Source of the DNA: Nigrospora sphaerica
Taxonomy: Eukaryota; Ascomycota; Sordariomycetes; Amphisphaeriales; Apiosporaceae
Length of the DNA stretch: 64,000 nt
Direction: 5' to 3'
NCBI GenBank assembly: GCA_018287875.1
Contig: JAGVVL010000001.1
Span: 1,302,001 to 1,366,000 of the forward strand
The position numbers were made by a program, and so were the translations under genes. Positions 45,335 through 56,140 of the stretch are shown here, in pieces; position 1 is the stretch's first letter, and each line of letters starts with the position of its first letter. A model generated the notes under the pieces. The model was not told where the DNA came from and did no database searches. It saw only the letters and a program-made list of their open reading frames with translations.

Positions 45335-46863
45335 TGCTCGGCACGCGCGTCAGCTGCCTGGGTGTTATGCAGCGGTGCGTCCACGGCCAGGAACCCTCAG
45401 CGTCATGCTCATGAACCCTGCAGAGTTGCCCTCAGACGACTTTAAGAGCGCCGATACGGCGGACGGAGGAGTGGAGGCTTTGCTTTCTTTTTCGAAGGCG
45501 TAAATTATTCTGAGCTTTGGGTATCTCCCCCTCCCAGCCGCGGGCCACAGCAGGTCGGTCAACCGCTACAGAAAGCCCCTGGCCATCGCTGTCTGGCGGG
45601 AAATTCCCGCCTGTCCTGGGTCGGCGTGGCTACCGAGACCATGTTGTGTAAACCCGACGCGGTGGTTTGGCTCGTTTGGCGTGCGCACGAACAGGTAGGA
45701 GGAGACGGTGATGTCCCAGGCGAAATGGGCTGTCTTCTTCCACAAAAGCAAGTCGGCCACCCGGCAGTTGGGCTACGGGCCACGCGGCGGAAATGTACCT
45801 AGATAGTGCCCTCGCCTCTTGCCATTGGTCGACAGCTGAGCCAAGCGAAAGATCTCTGCCATGTCTGGAAGCCTCGAGCAAACCCTCAGACTATCGAAAC
45901 TTTCGACTCAAGGGACAGAAGGCCTCGGACGTGCCTGGAACAACCCCCCGGCGCACTCACCCTTATCCTGCGAAGCCCCCGCGGGGGCAAAGTTGGAGCA
46001 TATCGGAGACCTGGTCTCCCCCGTTGCGGCGCCATCGGGGCTGGAACTATCCATGAAGCGGGCGAAGAGACCCTCGAAGGTCCGAACAGCCATCTCCACC
46101 CACGCCCCATAGAGCCTTATACTTTATAGGGCTACCCCGTGTTTAATCAATGCCGTCCATGTTTCATTACCTACCACGTGGTGTTAGTAGGCAGGTTTGG
46201 ACTGCTAGCATGCTGCGTTATGCGAGACGGCCCAGGAAGCTTGGGGGTAAGTTGCGAGTGCGCTGCCCTCGCCTCCTCTTCCTCAACGTTCGAAGCCCAT
46301 TGGTTTAGATTCGTAGAATAAGCGAAGTGCCCAAGCTTGTATGTGGTGATACACGCCTGGAGTGTCTGCGCCGCCAAACCATCCAAGTGTGCAGTGCTTC
46401 GGTGAGTACAGGCACCCTCCCCACCGAAAGACTTGCGCTCTGCACACCGGCCTGAGCGCCGAATACTGGAAGGAGGCCTGGCAGGAGGCCTGGTTGTTGA
46501 ACCGAGTCGCGCGAGGGAAACCAGATGCCATCGAGAAGACAGTGCGGAGGTTCGTAACGTCCGGCCTATTTCCAGAGGCGTAAGCCTATTCATCACACAA
46601 TGCACAGCTCTGTCAACGGCGCAGGTCCAGTGGGTATCATCAACTTGGGTCAATCGGCGATTGCCTGAATCAACCAGGGCGGTTTTGGACGGTGAAAGCC
46701 CAGCTCTGCCAGCCTAGACAGATCCACGGTCTCGGGGGGGGAAATTTGGCGGGGCACGTCGGCCTACGCTTCTGATTCATCTACCTCCTAACTGAGTGTC
46801 GGTTCGGAGAGAAGTCGCGTTTTCCGTTTCCCCCCTTTTGGGGCGGGTGGATGGACTCTTCGC
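45335..46863. other. Intergenic between rhodopsin-like gene and RidA gene
   Basis: About 1.5 kb with no recognised gene on either strand; both neighbours are on the minus strand, so it holds the promoter of the first and the 3' side of the second. Confidence 0.5.
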
Positions 46864-47506
46864 CTAAGGCAGGGCGATGCACTCAATCTCCACGTCGGCT
46901 CCCTTGGGCAGTTGCTTGACGGCAACGCAGCTGCGTGCCGGCTTGTGGACCATCCACTTCTCGTACTCCTTGTTCATTTCGGCAAAGTCCTTCATGTCAG
47001 CGAGGAAAATGTTCACCTTGACGATCTTCTCGACGGACGAGCCCGCGGCGAGAAGAACGGCCTTCAGGTTCTTGAAGCACAGCGCCGTCTTCTCGCCAAT
47101 GGTGCCGTCGACCATGTTGCCCTCGGTGTCCAAGTGGATCTGGCCCGAGCAGTAGATGGCCGAGGGCGTCTTGATTGCATGGGACTGCAAGGTGGCCCGA
47201 TCTATCAGACGGCGCTCGTGAGGGGCCGGGGAGGGGTTTCAGTGACATACGTAAGGGCCAGCAGCTACACCGGCACGTCAGCGGTCAATGCTTCCCGCCC
47301 TGTACGGCGCCAGGGCAATGTGAGCAGCGCATCTTGGGGAACCTACGAGGAGCGGCATCCTTCGCAAATATCTGTTCAGCCATGGTGCGGCGTGGGGTTG
47401 GGGTCGGGCGAAAGATGGCGGCGCGGGTATGTCGGAGAGCGGCAGTGGGGGTCGATCTCAAGTAAATAGATCGAATTGGTGCAGTCGTTCGGGAGATCAA
47501 TGACAT
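46864..47506 (-). CDS. RidA/YjgF-family deaminase (Mmf1/Hmf1-like)
   Basis: Exons in transcript order 47506-47347, 47264-47251 and 47184-46864 encode 164 residues. The RidA fold is complete: AGPYSHAIKTPSAIYCSGQIHLD, the middle KNLKAVLLAAGSS block, and ARSCVAVKQLPKGADVEIE with the catalytic-type Arg142. The enzyme hydrolyses reactive enamine/imine intermediates made by threonine dehydratase, protecting PLP enzymes. The first 41 residues are basic, Ser/Thr/Arg-rich and without acidic residues, as in a mitochondrial presequence. A second ATG at 47383 (Met42) starts the mature-like protein. Context differs: the first ATG has C at -3 and T at +4, the second ACC before and G after. Exon 2 is just 14 nt. 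Confidence 0.92.
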
Positions 47507-49710
47507 GAGTGAATACGAAGGCAGCTTGTTTGAGGGACGAGAGGAGACGGCGGAGATGGCGTCTGCCGGGCGGAGAGTGCGATGGCTGATGGAGGGAGGA
47601 CGTACCTAGCTCTCCGTATATCGGATCTCCAGGTGGGGGGAAGGGGATTCAGTCTCTTTGCCAACAGCCTCTCTCCCCTACCCTACCTACTCCTTAGGTA
47701 TTATCAGTACTACTTCCCGGTATAGAGCATTTCATGTACGTCAAGCAGGCTATTCAAGCGTACTTACCCAAGTAGGAAGTGCGCATTCCGTGCATACAAA
47801 CCTACTTCCTACCTACATCATGTAAGAAATAAGTACCTACCTCTTCTTAACAGGGCTGTCGTGAAGGGCAGCGACTGCCGGACACTGCAAGGAGGCGTCT
47901 TCCTACATACTTCGCCATTACCAATCACGTCGTCATGCCTCGGCACTCAGTCCATGGAACCAAGGGAGATCACGCAATTGATGTTGTCAACGTGACTTTC
48001 CTTAAAGCGGCTGTTGCGCCATTTGGAACATTCAATCGCCCGCGCCGCCAGGGTTGCGGAAGTTGTCTTGTCATGCGACCCTCCGTGGACGTCCAGCAGT
48101 GCGACTGCATTGCACGGCGATTTGGCGCGGCTCTGGGGAGCTCTTATCGTTATCGTAGTCTTCAGCTTGCCCGCGCCAAGGATTGCCTGTTGAGCTCTGC
48201 CATTGGCGGACACTGCCATCCCTGTCAAGAGGCACCTACTGAGTAAAGTGACACCATACTTCCCATGTAGCTCTGCCAGCTCATGTACAAGGTTTAGCCA
48301 AGGCGTGAGCGGCTCTATGGATGGCTACGTACGTACGGGGCCATTTACCATGAAGGCAAACGCAAATATCTTGGGTAACTCTTACTATGGCTGGTTTGGG
48401 AGCGCATTCTACCTGAAGAAGGAAAGTTTCCGGCCAAATATAGAAGACATATTTGTATACACGTGGTGCAGGAGGGATTCGGTACCCACCATGGGAGGGC
48501 TCACTTTTGCTCGGACTAGCGTAGAGCTGTCTGCTTAGCTTCACGGTTCGTATGGCCAAGTGGCCTGACCTTCCGGGCGAAAAGCACCCTGGACATGCAG
48601 CTCGGGAGGACCGCATAGGTTGGATGAATAGAGGGCGCGACATTACAGACGACGACCACGGGCGTACCTAGGTATAATGTGCTTATATTCCAAAGGTTCT
48701 CAGCCTCTCAGCCTCATTAGCATCAAACCACTGACCGTGAGTTGAAACAGTAAGGTAGTGAAAGATCCCATGTTGCTGTGGCTCGAGGAGGAAGGTCGTT
48801 TTGGCAGTGCTCTTCGGGGTTCCATCCATGCTTCTGCTCGAAAGAAAAGCCCCACCAACCACTGCACTCCATTAGCAGCCCTGCCTGGCTCGCCCCCCCT
48901 ACACAATGCATGTACCTACGCACCTGTCTGTAGAAGGGGCTTCCATCCTTCCCGTGTGTCAGTCGCTAGGTACCTCGATGACCCGTGTCTCGCGGTGCCT
49001 GGCGTGGCCCAGGCCGCCAGAGCCGGGTACCAGGTCCCGTATCCGTGGAAGGGTCCCTCCCTAGAACAGCCCCAAGAGCCCACCCATCCCCATCCATCCA
49101 ATAACACCAGACCCCTGCACAGCTGCGTCGAGACTTTCCTCCACGTATTCAAAACCCCGGCCGGACAAGCCAGAGGTAGGATAGGTATTGATTATTCTTC
49201 CTCATCCTCCGACAACCTTGGCTGCAACGCCGCAAAGCCCATTGGCATCGAATCCAACTCGGCTGGGGCGGATATTTTTTCTTCTCTTCTGTATCTCTAT
49301 TGCTGTAAGTGGGATATTTTCCTTTCCAAGCCATCCCTATTCCGTATTGCCCTTCTTTCGTCCTACCAGGGGGGAGGGGTCCTCTGGCCCAAGCACATGC
49401 ACCCATCCCATCAGTTCCCTGTGTGCGCTGGAACGCCAGGGGCGCGAGCAAGCGTTGCGTTTGTGTGATCGCGCGGGCGTGTCGGCGTGATGCACAATGG
49501 CGGCATGAAGAGGGTGCGCCGTCCCGAGCCCCAAACTTCCCGGGCCCATTAGTCCCGACGCGCACACATCAACCTCCTATTATACCTACATATCCCCCGA
49601 CTGCAGAGCGGTACTCGACCCATGGCAAGGCTGACTTCGCACTAACCAGATCGCCACAGTCGCCCTTCATACGCTCCTTCGAACTGTCTTTTCTCCTGTC
49701 ACCTCGCATC
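47507..49710. other. Divergent intergenic region between RidA and PMT4 genes
   Basis: About 2.2 kb holding both promoters. TACC/GGTA-rich words cluster at about 47685-47845. Open frames on the plus strand near 48758-49468 lack any family resemblance. No gene assigned. Confidence 0.5.
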
Positions 49711-52238
49711 ATGGCGTCGACTGCCACCCCGTCCCAGGGCAGTTTGCGCCAGCGCAACGTTCCTGGGTCCCAGAAGAAACCCGACGGTCCTGGCGTGGGT
49801 AACGATACCGAGCTCGACAGCCTCGTCAAGACCAACAAGAAGCTCTCGGGCCCAAGTTCCGAATGGGATCACAGGATCGCCCTGGCCGTTATCACGGCCT
49901 TGGCTTTCGTGTCCCGCTTCTGGGGCATCAGCCACCCTAATGAGGTCGTCTTTGACGAAGTCCACTTTGGCAAGGTAACGAGGAACCCCCATCCTGCCCT
50001 GCCTTGTTGCTTCTCGTACGCCCGGGCGGGAGCGACAGCTAGCCCATGCTGACCCAGCTATTTATCTCCCACTTTAGTTCGCCTCGTACTATTTGGAGAA
50101 GACGTACTTCTTCGACGTTCACCCCCCTTTTGGAAAACTGCTCTTTGCTCTCATGGGCTGGTTGGTTGGCTATGACGGCCACTTCCACTTCGACAACATC
50201 GGCGACTCGTACATTGCCAACAAGGTCCCTTACGTCGCCTTCCGTGCTATGCCCGCCCTACTCGGCTCCCTGACGGTGACGGTCACGTATCTCATCATGT
50301 GGGAGTCGGGCTACAGCCTCCCGGCTTGCGTCGTCGCCGCCGGTCTGGTTCTCCTCGACAATGCCCACATTGGCCAGACACGCCTGATTCTGCTCGACGC
50401 GACTCTGGTTTTGGCCATGGCCTGCAGTCTCCTGTGCTACATCAAGTTCTACAAGCTGCGGCACGAGGCCTTCAGCCGCAAGTGGTGGAAATGGCTGATT
50501 CTGACGGGATTCGCGCTGTCTTGCGACATTTCGACCAAGTACGTCGGACTCTTTGCCTTCATCACCATCGGCTCGGCTGTAATCATCGACCTGTGGGATC
50601 TGCTGAATGTGAACCGCAAGGGCGGCGCGCTGAGCTTGCCCGACTTTACCAAGCATTTTACCGCCCGTGCTTTCGGCTTAATCATCATGCCCTTCCTGTT
50701 CTACCTGTTCTGGTTCCAGGTCCATTTCGCCATCCTCACCCGCTCCGGCCCCGGCGACGATTTCATGTCCCCCGAGTTCCAGGAGACGCTGTCGGACAAC
50801 GTGATGCTTGCAAACTCGGTGACCATCGACTACTACGACAGCATTTCCATCCGCCACAAGGAGACTAAGGCCTACCTCCACAGCCATGACGCCAAGTACC
50901 CTCTCCGCTACGACGATGGCCGCGTTTCGAGCCAGGGCCAACAGGTGACGGGCTACCCGTTCAACGATACCAACAACCACTGGCAGATCCTACCGGCCGA
51001 GGTCGAGAGCGAGCAGCAGTTGGGGCGCAGCGTGAAAAACCACGACCTCGTTCGTCTTCGCCACCTCGTCACCAACACGGTCCTCCTTTCGCACGATGTC
51101 GCCTCGCCCTACTACCCCACCAACCAGGAGTTCACCACGGTGCCCCTTGAGGAGGCCTACGGAGGCCGCGCCGCTGATACCCTCTTTGAAGTCCGTATCG
51201 AGGGCGGAAAGAATGGGCAGGAGTTCAAGAGTGTTTCGAGCCACTTCAAGTTCATCCACAACCCCAGCAAGGTTGCCATGTGGACGCACACGACGCCGTT
51301 GCCCGATTGGGGTCACCGCCAGCAGGAGATTAACGGCAACAAGCAGATTGCGCCGAGCTCCAACGTCTGGATCGTCGACGACATCCCTTCGCTCCCTGCT
51401 GACCACCCCCGCCGCGAGAAGCCCGAGAAGAAGGTCAAGACTCTGCCCTTCCTGCAAAAGTGGTTCGAGCTGCAGCGGTCCATGTTCTGGCACAACAACC
51501 AGTTGACCAGCAGCCACCCGTACGCCAGCCAGCCCTACCAGTGGCCTTTCCTGCTTCGAGGTGTCAGTTTTTGGACCCAGAACGACACTCGGCAGCAGAT
51601 TTACTTTGTCGGCAACCCGATCGGCTGGTGGATCGCGAGCAGTCTTCTCGCTGTCTTTGCCGGTATCATTGGCGCCGACCAGGTTTCCCTGCGCCGTGGT
51701 GTGGATGCTTTGGATCACCGTTTGTCTCCCCCTCTCCTCCTCCGTCCTCTTCCTCAAGTGGTTCCAAGCCGAAAGTTCTTGTTCGACCCCGCTGACTCCC
51801 CCAGGCACGCGTTCGCGCCTTTACAACTCGACCGGATTCTTCTTCCTGGCGTGGGCTACTCACTACTTCCCCTTCTTCCTCATGGGCCGCCAACTGTTCC
51901 TGCACCACTATCTTCCGGCCCACCTCGCGTCCACGCTGGTAGTTGGCGCACTGCTTGAGTTTGTTTTCAATGCCGACCCGTCGGGCGAGGAGTCGAGCTA
52001 CCAAGCTGCCAAGTCTGGCAAGAAGGCGGCTGACGGTCCCAAGAAGCATGTCACCGCCCGCGAGCGATTCGCCGGGCAAAGCATGGTTCCGGCGTGGATT
52101 GCATGCGGAGTCATCCTGGCCCTAGCGGCTGCTTCGTGGTACTTCTTCTTGCCGCTCACTTACGGTTACCCTGGCCTCAGTGTCGACGAGGTCTTGCGTC
52201 GCAAGTGGCTCGGGTACGACCTGCACTTTGCCAAATAA
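49711..52238 (+). CDS. pmt4: Protein O-mannosyltransferase, PMT4 subfamily
   Basis: Exons 49711-49974, 50078-51719 and 51805-52238 encode 779 residues, the usual PMT size. The catalytic-loop motif VVFDEVHFGK is at about 79-88, followed by YFFDVHPPFGK and further helices, then a luminal part with MIR-type repeats (HSHDAKYPLRYDDGR, SQGQQVTGYPFNDTNN) and a C-terminal helix group with GRQLFLHHYLPAHLAS. The RVSSQGQQVTGY block and solo arrangement point to the PMT4 group. It transfers mannose from dolichyl-phosphate mannose to Ser/Thr in the ER lumen, mainly of membrane-bound and GPI-linked proteins. The second intron was placed so that DALDH-RTRSRLYNSTGFFF is restored. Confidence 0.95.
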
Positions 52239-55200
52239 GAAAGGGCGCTCAGATACTAGGAGTGGTCGGTAGGTGGGGTTCATTCATGTAGGGGATACTG
52301 GATGAAGGGGCCGTTGGAGAAGCGGGAACGGGTCGGCAGTTGAGGGAGGAGGCACCAAAAAGCTTTTCCTATGTCAAGTGAGGTCGCGTGTAAGGTAGAG
52401 GAAGTACTCACCCAGGTAACACAGCGCAATGGCCCCAGATGTCCCGCCACTGTTGACTGCGCAACTGCGTTTGCCCACAATACGAAAGCGTCGATGCGCG
52501 GGAACGTCCAGCGTAGGGATTCACACCTCACCTCCTTTATGATCTGAATCGTGGCATGGAACGATGGACGTGAGTCGACGGCGTGAGCAATTGACGTCAA
52601 AGGGTTTATTGCGTCGTCCTCGAATAGCCAAAAGGTGGGTATGACATGATATTGGGGCAACATGGGGCATGGTTTGCCTTCTTTACGCAGGGGCGGATGG
52701 TCGTTGCCGAATTCGCGGCCCCTATAAGGCGGTTTGAATTGCTGTCCTATGCGTAATCCGGACGGTGGTTATCCAGGTGGAACGGCGCCTGCCAGTGACG
52801 TGGTGTCTAGCACGGTCAGAGCGGAACCCGAGAGAACTCACAGGCCGTAAGTGTTCCAGCGGAAAAATAAAAAAGCGCAAGAGTGTCGAGACTGCCGTGG
52901 CCTCCTGTTCCAAGTTACCACCTCCCTCCAGGTCCTCCGGCCACCCAAAAGCGCCAGTGCCGCCGCCGCCGCCGGGGTCACCGCTACCTCCTTCAGGTGG
53001 TTTCAGAGATTCCGTCCACTTTACGAACTGGTAAGTGTCCGCAAGCCTCCATATAGCCGATGACGAAGGAGCTCAGAGGCGTGGCCGCCTCAGGGGGGCC
53101 GGGGCCGGGGGACGCCACCTTGAGGGAGGCCGCAAAGAAAACGCCTTCGATAACGTCCGTGAGCTCTTCCTCCACGTTATATACCAGCGACGCCTCAAAA
53201 CGCCCCCGTCCATTGGCGGCTGGGAGCAATCTTCCTCATTCGCTATCGCCGAATTCCGTGCCGAGTGACGCCGGACCTTCGCCGTCTCGGCTGTGGCCAA
53301 GACGGCTGACTCTGGCTTTGACAGGTATCGATCTTGTCTGGGAGATCCCGTACGACGGCCAACAGGTCCGAGACTCTGTTCCCCCCCCGAAGTCCTCCGC
53401 TAGGCGCTTGACCCGTATTCGGCGCGACATGATACATTTCTCCAGGTTTTTACTTCAGGGTGGGAATCCTTGCTCCTCTCCTGTACCGCGCCGACGGGTG
53501 TTCCAAGATCACTGCCGAGCTGAACTCCGGGATCAGGCGAGGTAGCGGGCCTCTCAACTACCGAATCATGAACCTGGCAGGCATAGACCGCCACAGTAAT
53601 TCGTGGTAGACACAGCCCCAGCCAGGTTGCGTGGGCTCGAGAACATCTCTGAGTAATGCAACCGCAACGCCAGGAACCTCATAGCACACGACTCCTCAGG
53701 CAGCTAGGACAACACCAAGGAGCACCACGCAAACCTGTAAAGCAATAAGCATGACCCCGCTCCACGAGATTGTCGTGCGGGTGGCTACGGGAAAATAGGT
53801 CGGCACTTGCACCTGCTACTGTGGAATCCGTCGACGGGCCTGGGTAAGAATAGAACAGCGACTTTCGCGCTCTAACAAAGTTGCGCGGACTCAGCGCGGG
53901 GTTTGCCGCTGCATTCTCCGTCCCATCAAGGAATCCTTTCATCGCATTTATCACGGGAGACCGGGAGCCGGACGGTGGCTAGAGAGCATCGAGGACGAAT
54001 ATGGAAACCCAGTTCTCACAAGAGGGGAGGAGCAGAAAGGGGCGTGCTTGCCTCTCAGGTGGCTTGTCCCTGCGCGAGCAGGCGCGGCGAGCTGCGCCCT
54101 CCTTGTTCATCCTCCCGACGTGTTGCGTACAAACCAACGTACGTTGGCCCCCACCCTCGCTTTTCTATTTTCAACTTGTCTTTCGATCCATCTCATCTGT
54201 GATGGCAGAGCCACGGGCTGACTGGGTGCCAAACCAAGACCCGACTGCTCCCTTATCCTGCGCTGGCAGGCGCCGCTTACTTCCAGCCCGGCCTGCCCAG
54301 TGAGCCAAGCCGGCACACCCGCGCCCAAGCCAGGGCGAGGATCGTCATATCGTGCTGCTACTGTCTTCGCTGCGCTTCTGGACCGCCGACGCATTTTCAG
54401 CTGCGAATACAGTACCAGCTGCCGTGTGTCCGCCGAAGCCGCCCCTCTTTTGCCCACGCCTCTAGGCTCCAGAGACCGCCATCGGCCCTACGGGGGAGCC
54501 CATAAGCAGAGTGCCATTGCTTTGTCGCGCGCCTCCCCATCATGGACTTAGGATGCCTTGGACGGGGGCATGCGCCCCAGACAGTGTATCAGCGTCCAGG
54601 AAAAGGGAAGGAGGGGGGGGGCGATCATTCCTTAGCATTCTCTTGGTACCTGGCAAGACGCACTAAGCCGTCTAAGCTGGGCAAATTGCTTCATACAGTC
54701 AAAGCCTCGCGTTACCATATGCTTGGGTCTCCGGCGCCAAGGGATGGGCACCATCGGCTCGCTTGCCCCAACCCGATCCTTCCAGGAGCATGAGCCTACT
54801 CAGTTACAGTGATGGTTCTAGTTTGGTGACGCCCGCTCCACGCTGGGACGGAAGACGACGGGCTAAGTCTGTGCCAGGAAAGGAGCTAGTCAACGTCTTC
54901 CGGCCCGTCCTGATGACTCTGTCCAAGTTTGAGCAATGGACAGGGTACTAAGGAGCAGCCTCCCTCCTGGACCCTTAGACTTGGGAACCTGGTGCCTGGC
55001 GGTTCGTTGAGACACTTGCTGAGCGAGCGAAGCCGGCCATCGCCGCACTGTCTCTGTTTGTTTCCTTGTTTGACGCTCTGAGGCGAGCGGCGGGAGGCGT
55101 GGACAATTTACTGGCCTCTATGAAGAGCTTGTCTAAAAGCGTATTGGTAGCCTTAACGAGAGTTTGCCTATTTCGAGACGGCGGCGACTTCGCTGACGCC

Positions 55201-56140
55201 CGAAGCAGCTGGACCTGAAACCTCTCGCGTGTTTTTCTGGTCAGCACTGCTTACAAGCCAATTGCATGCGAAGATGACGTGCGGGGGGTAAAAAGAAAGA
55301 TGAAGCAAAAGAAGCAAAACCAACGGAGCGCACGAGGCAAAGTGGGAGTTATTGTAGCACATGACCAAGAAGCCGGCGCAGCAAGCAGTCAGCAAATTGT
55401 GCATACTCGACTTGTCCTTCCACCAGGGTTTGAAGGTACGTAGCGGTCTGCTTCATCTTCGCGTCTCAATTTGCAGAGGGCCGTTTTATTCTGCTACACC
55501 AGGCTCCGAGGCTCCCTATGGGAATTACTGCGACAACTTAAGCGGCTGACCCACTACTAAAAAACGCGGCCCTGTGTGACATTCATAGGCTGACAGATCT
55601 TGACAGACCTGCATACGTCTTCTAATTTCCACGGGACTGCCGCTAATTTTTCTGGGCAAGCCACATTCAGCCTCAAGTGCAGCATCACAAAGAAGCAACG
55701 TCGAGAGAAAACGCTCATTGGGAGCTGGGCCGCGCGCATCCCGCGACGCAGGTACCGCTTTATGGCGACGCCAGGATGTTTACCTATGTATGGGAAAAGC
55801 TTGCAAGGAAATGAAGGGAAAGGAAGCAGCACGGCCATGGGCGTTCTGCTAAGCGGCGACTAGGGCACAACGTGCTTCCGACATGTCACTTTCCCCGGGA
55901 AAAAGCAACGACGGCCGGCAAGTCCATGATCGTGTTACTGCCAGGGGCGACGCGCAAGTGATTTCGCATGATGGCCAGTATACTGAGCAGCGGTACTTCC
56001 CCTAGGATGCTGTTGAGGAGTCATGTATAAATCGTCGGCATACCCCTCAGGGGGTTCCTAGGGCTGTCTTCCGGAACCCTCAACTCCATCGACAGTCACT
56101 CGTTAGACACGACATTCGTTTTCTCTCCATCGTCGGCACG
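52239..56140. other. 3.9-kb gene-poor stretch before the multicopper oxidase
   Basis: The longest region without a recognised gene. Frames on both strands are short and overlapping, and none resembles a transposase, reverse transcriptase or other family. No terminal repeats or target-site duplications were noticed. A CCG triplet patch lies near 52957-52975. The last part carries the MCO promoter. A degenerate mobile element or a fast-evolving small gene cannot be excluded. Confidence 0.45.
56026..56032 (+). promoter_or_regulatory. TATA box of the multicopper oxidase gene
   Basis: TATAAAT 109 nt before the MCO start codon, with C/T-rich initiator-like sequence between. Position fits a TATA element giving a short leader. 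Confidence 0.5.
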
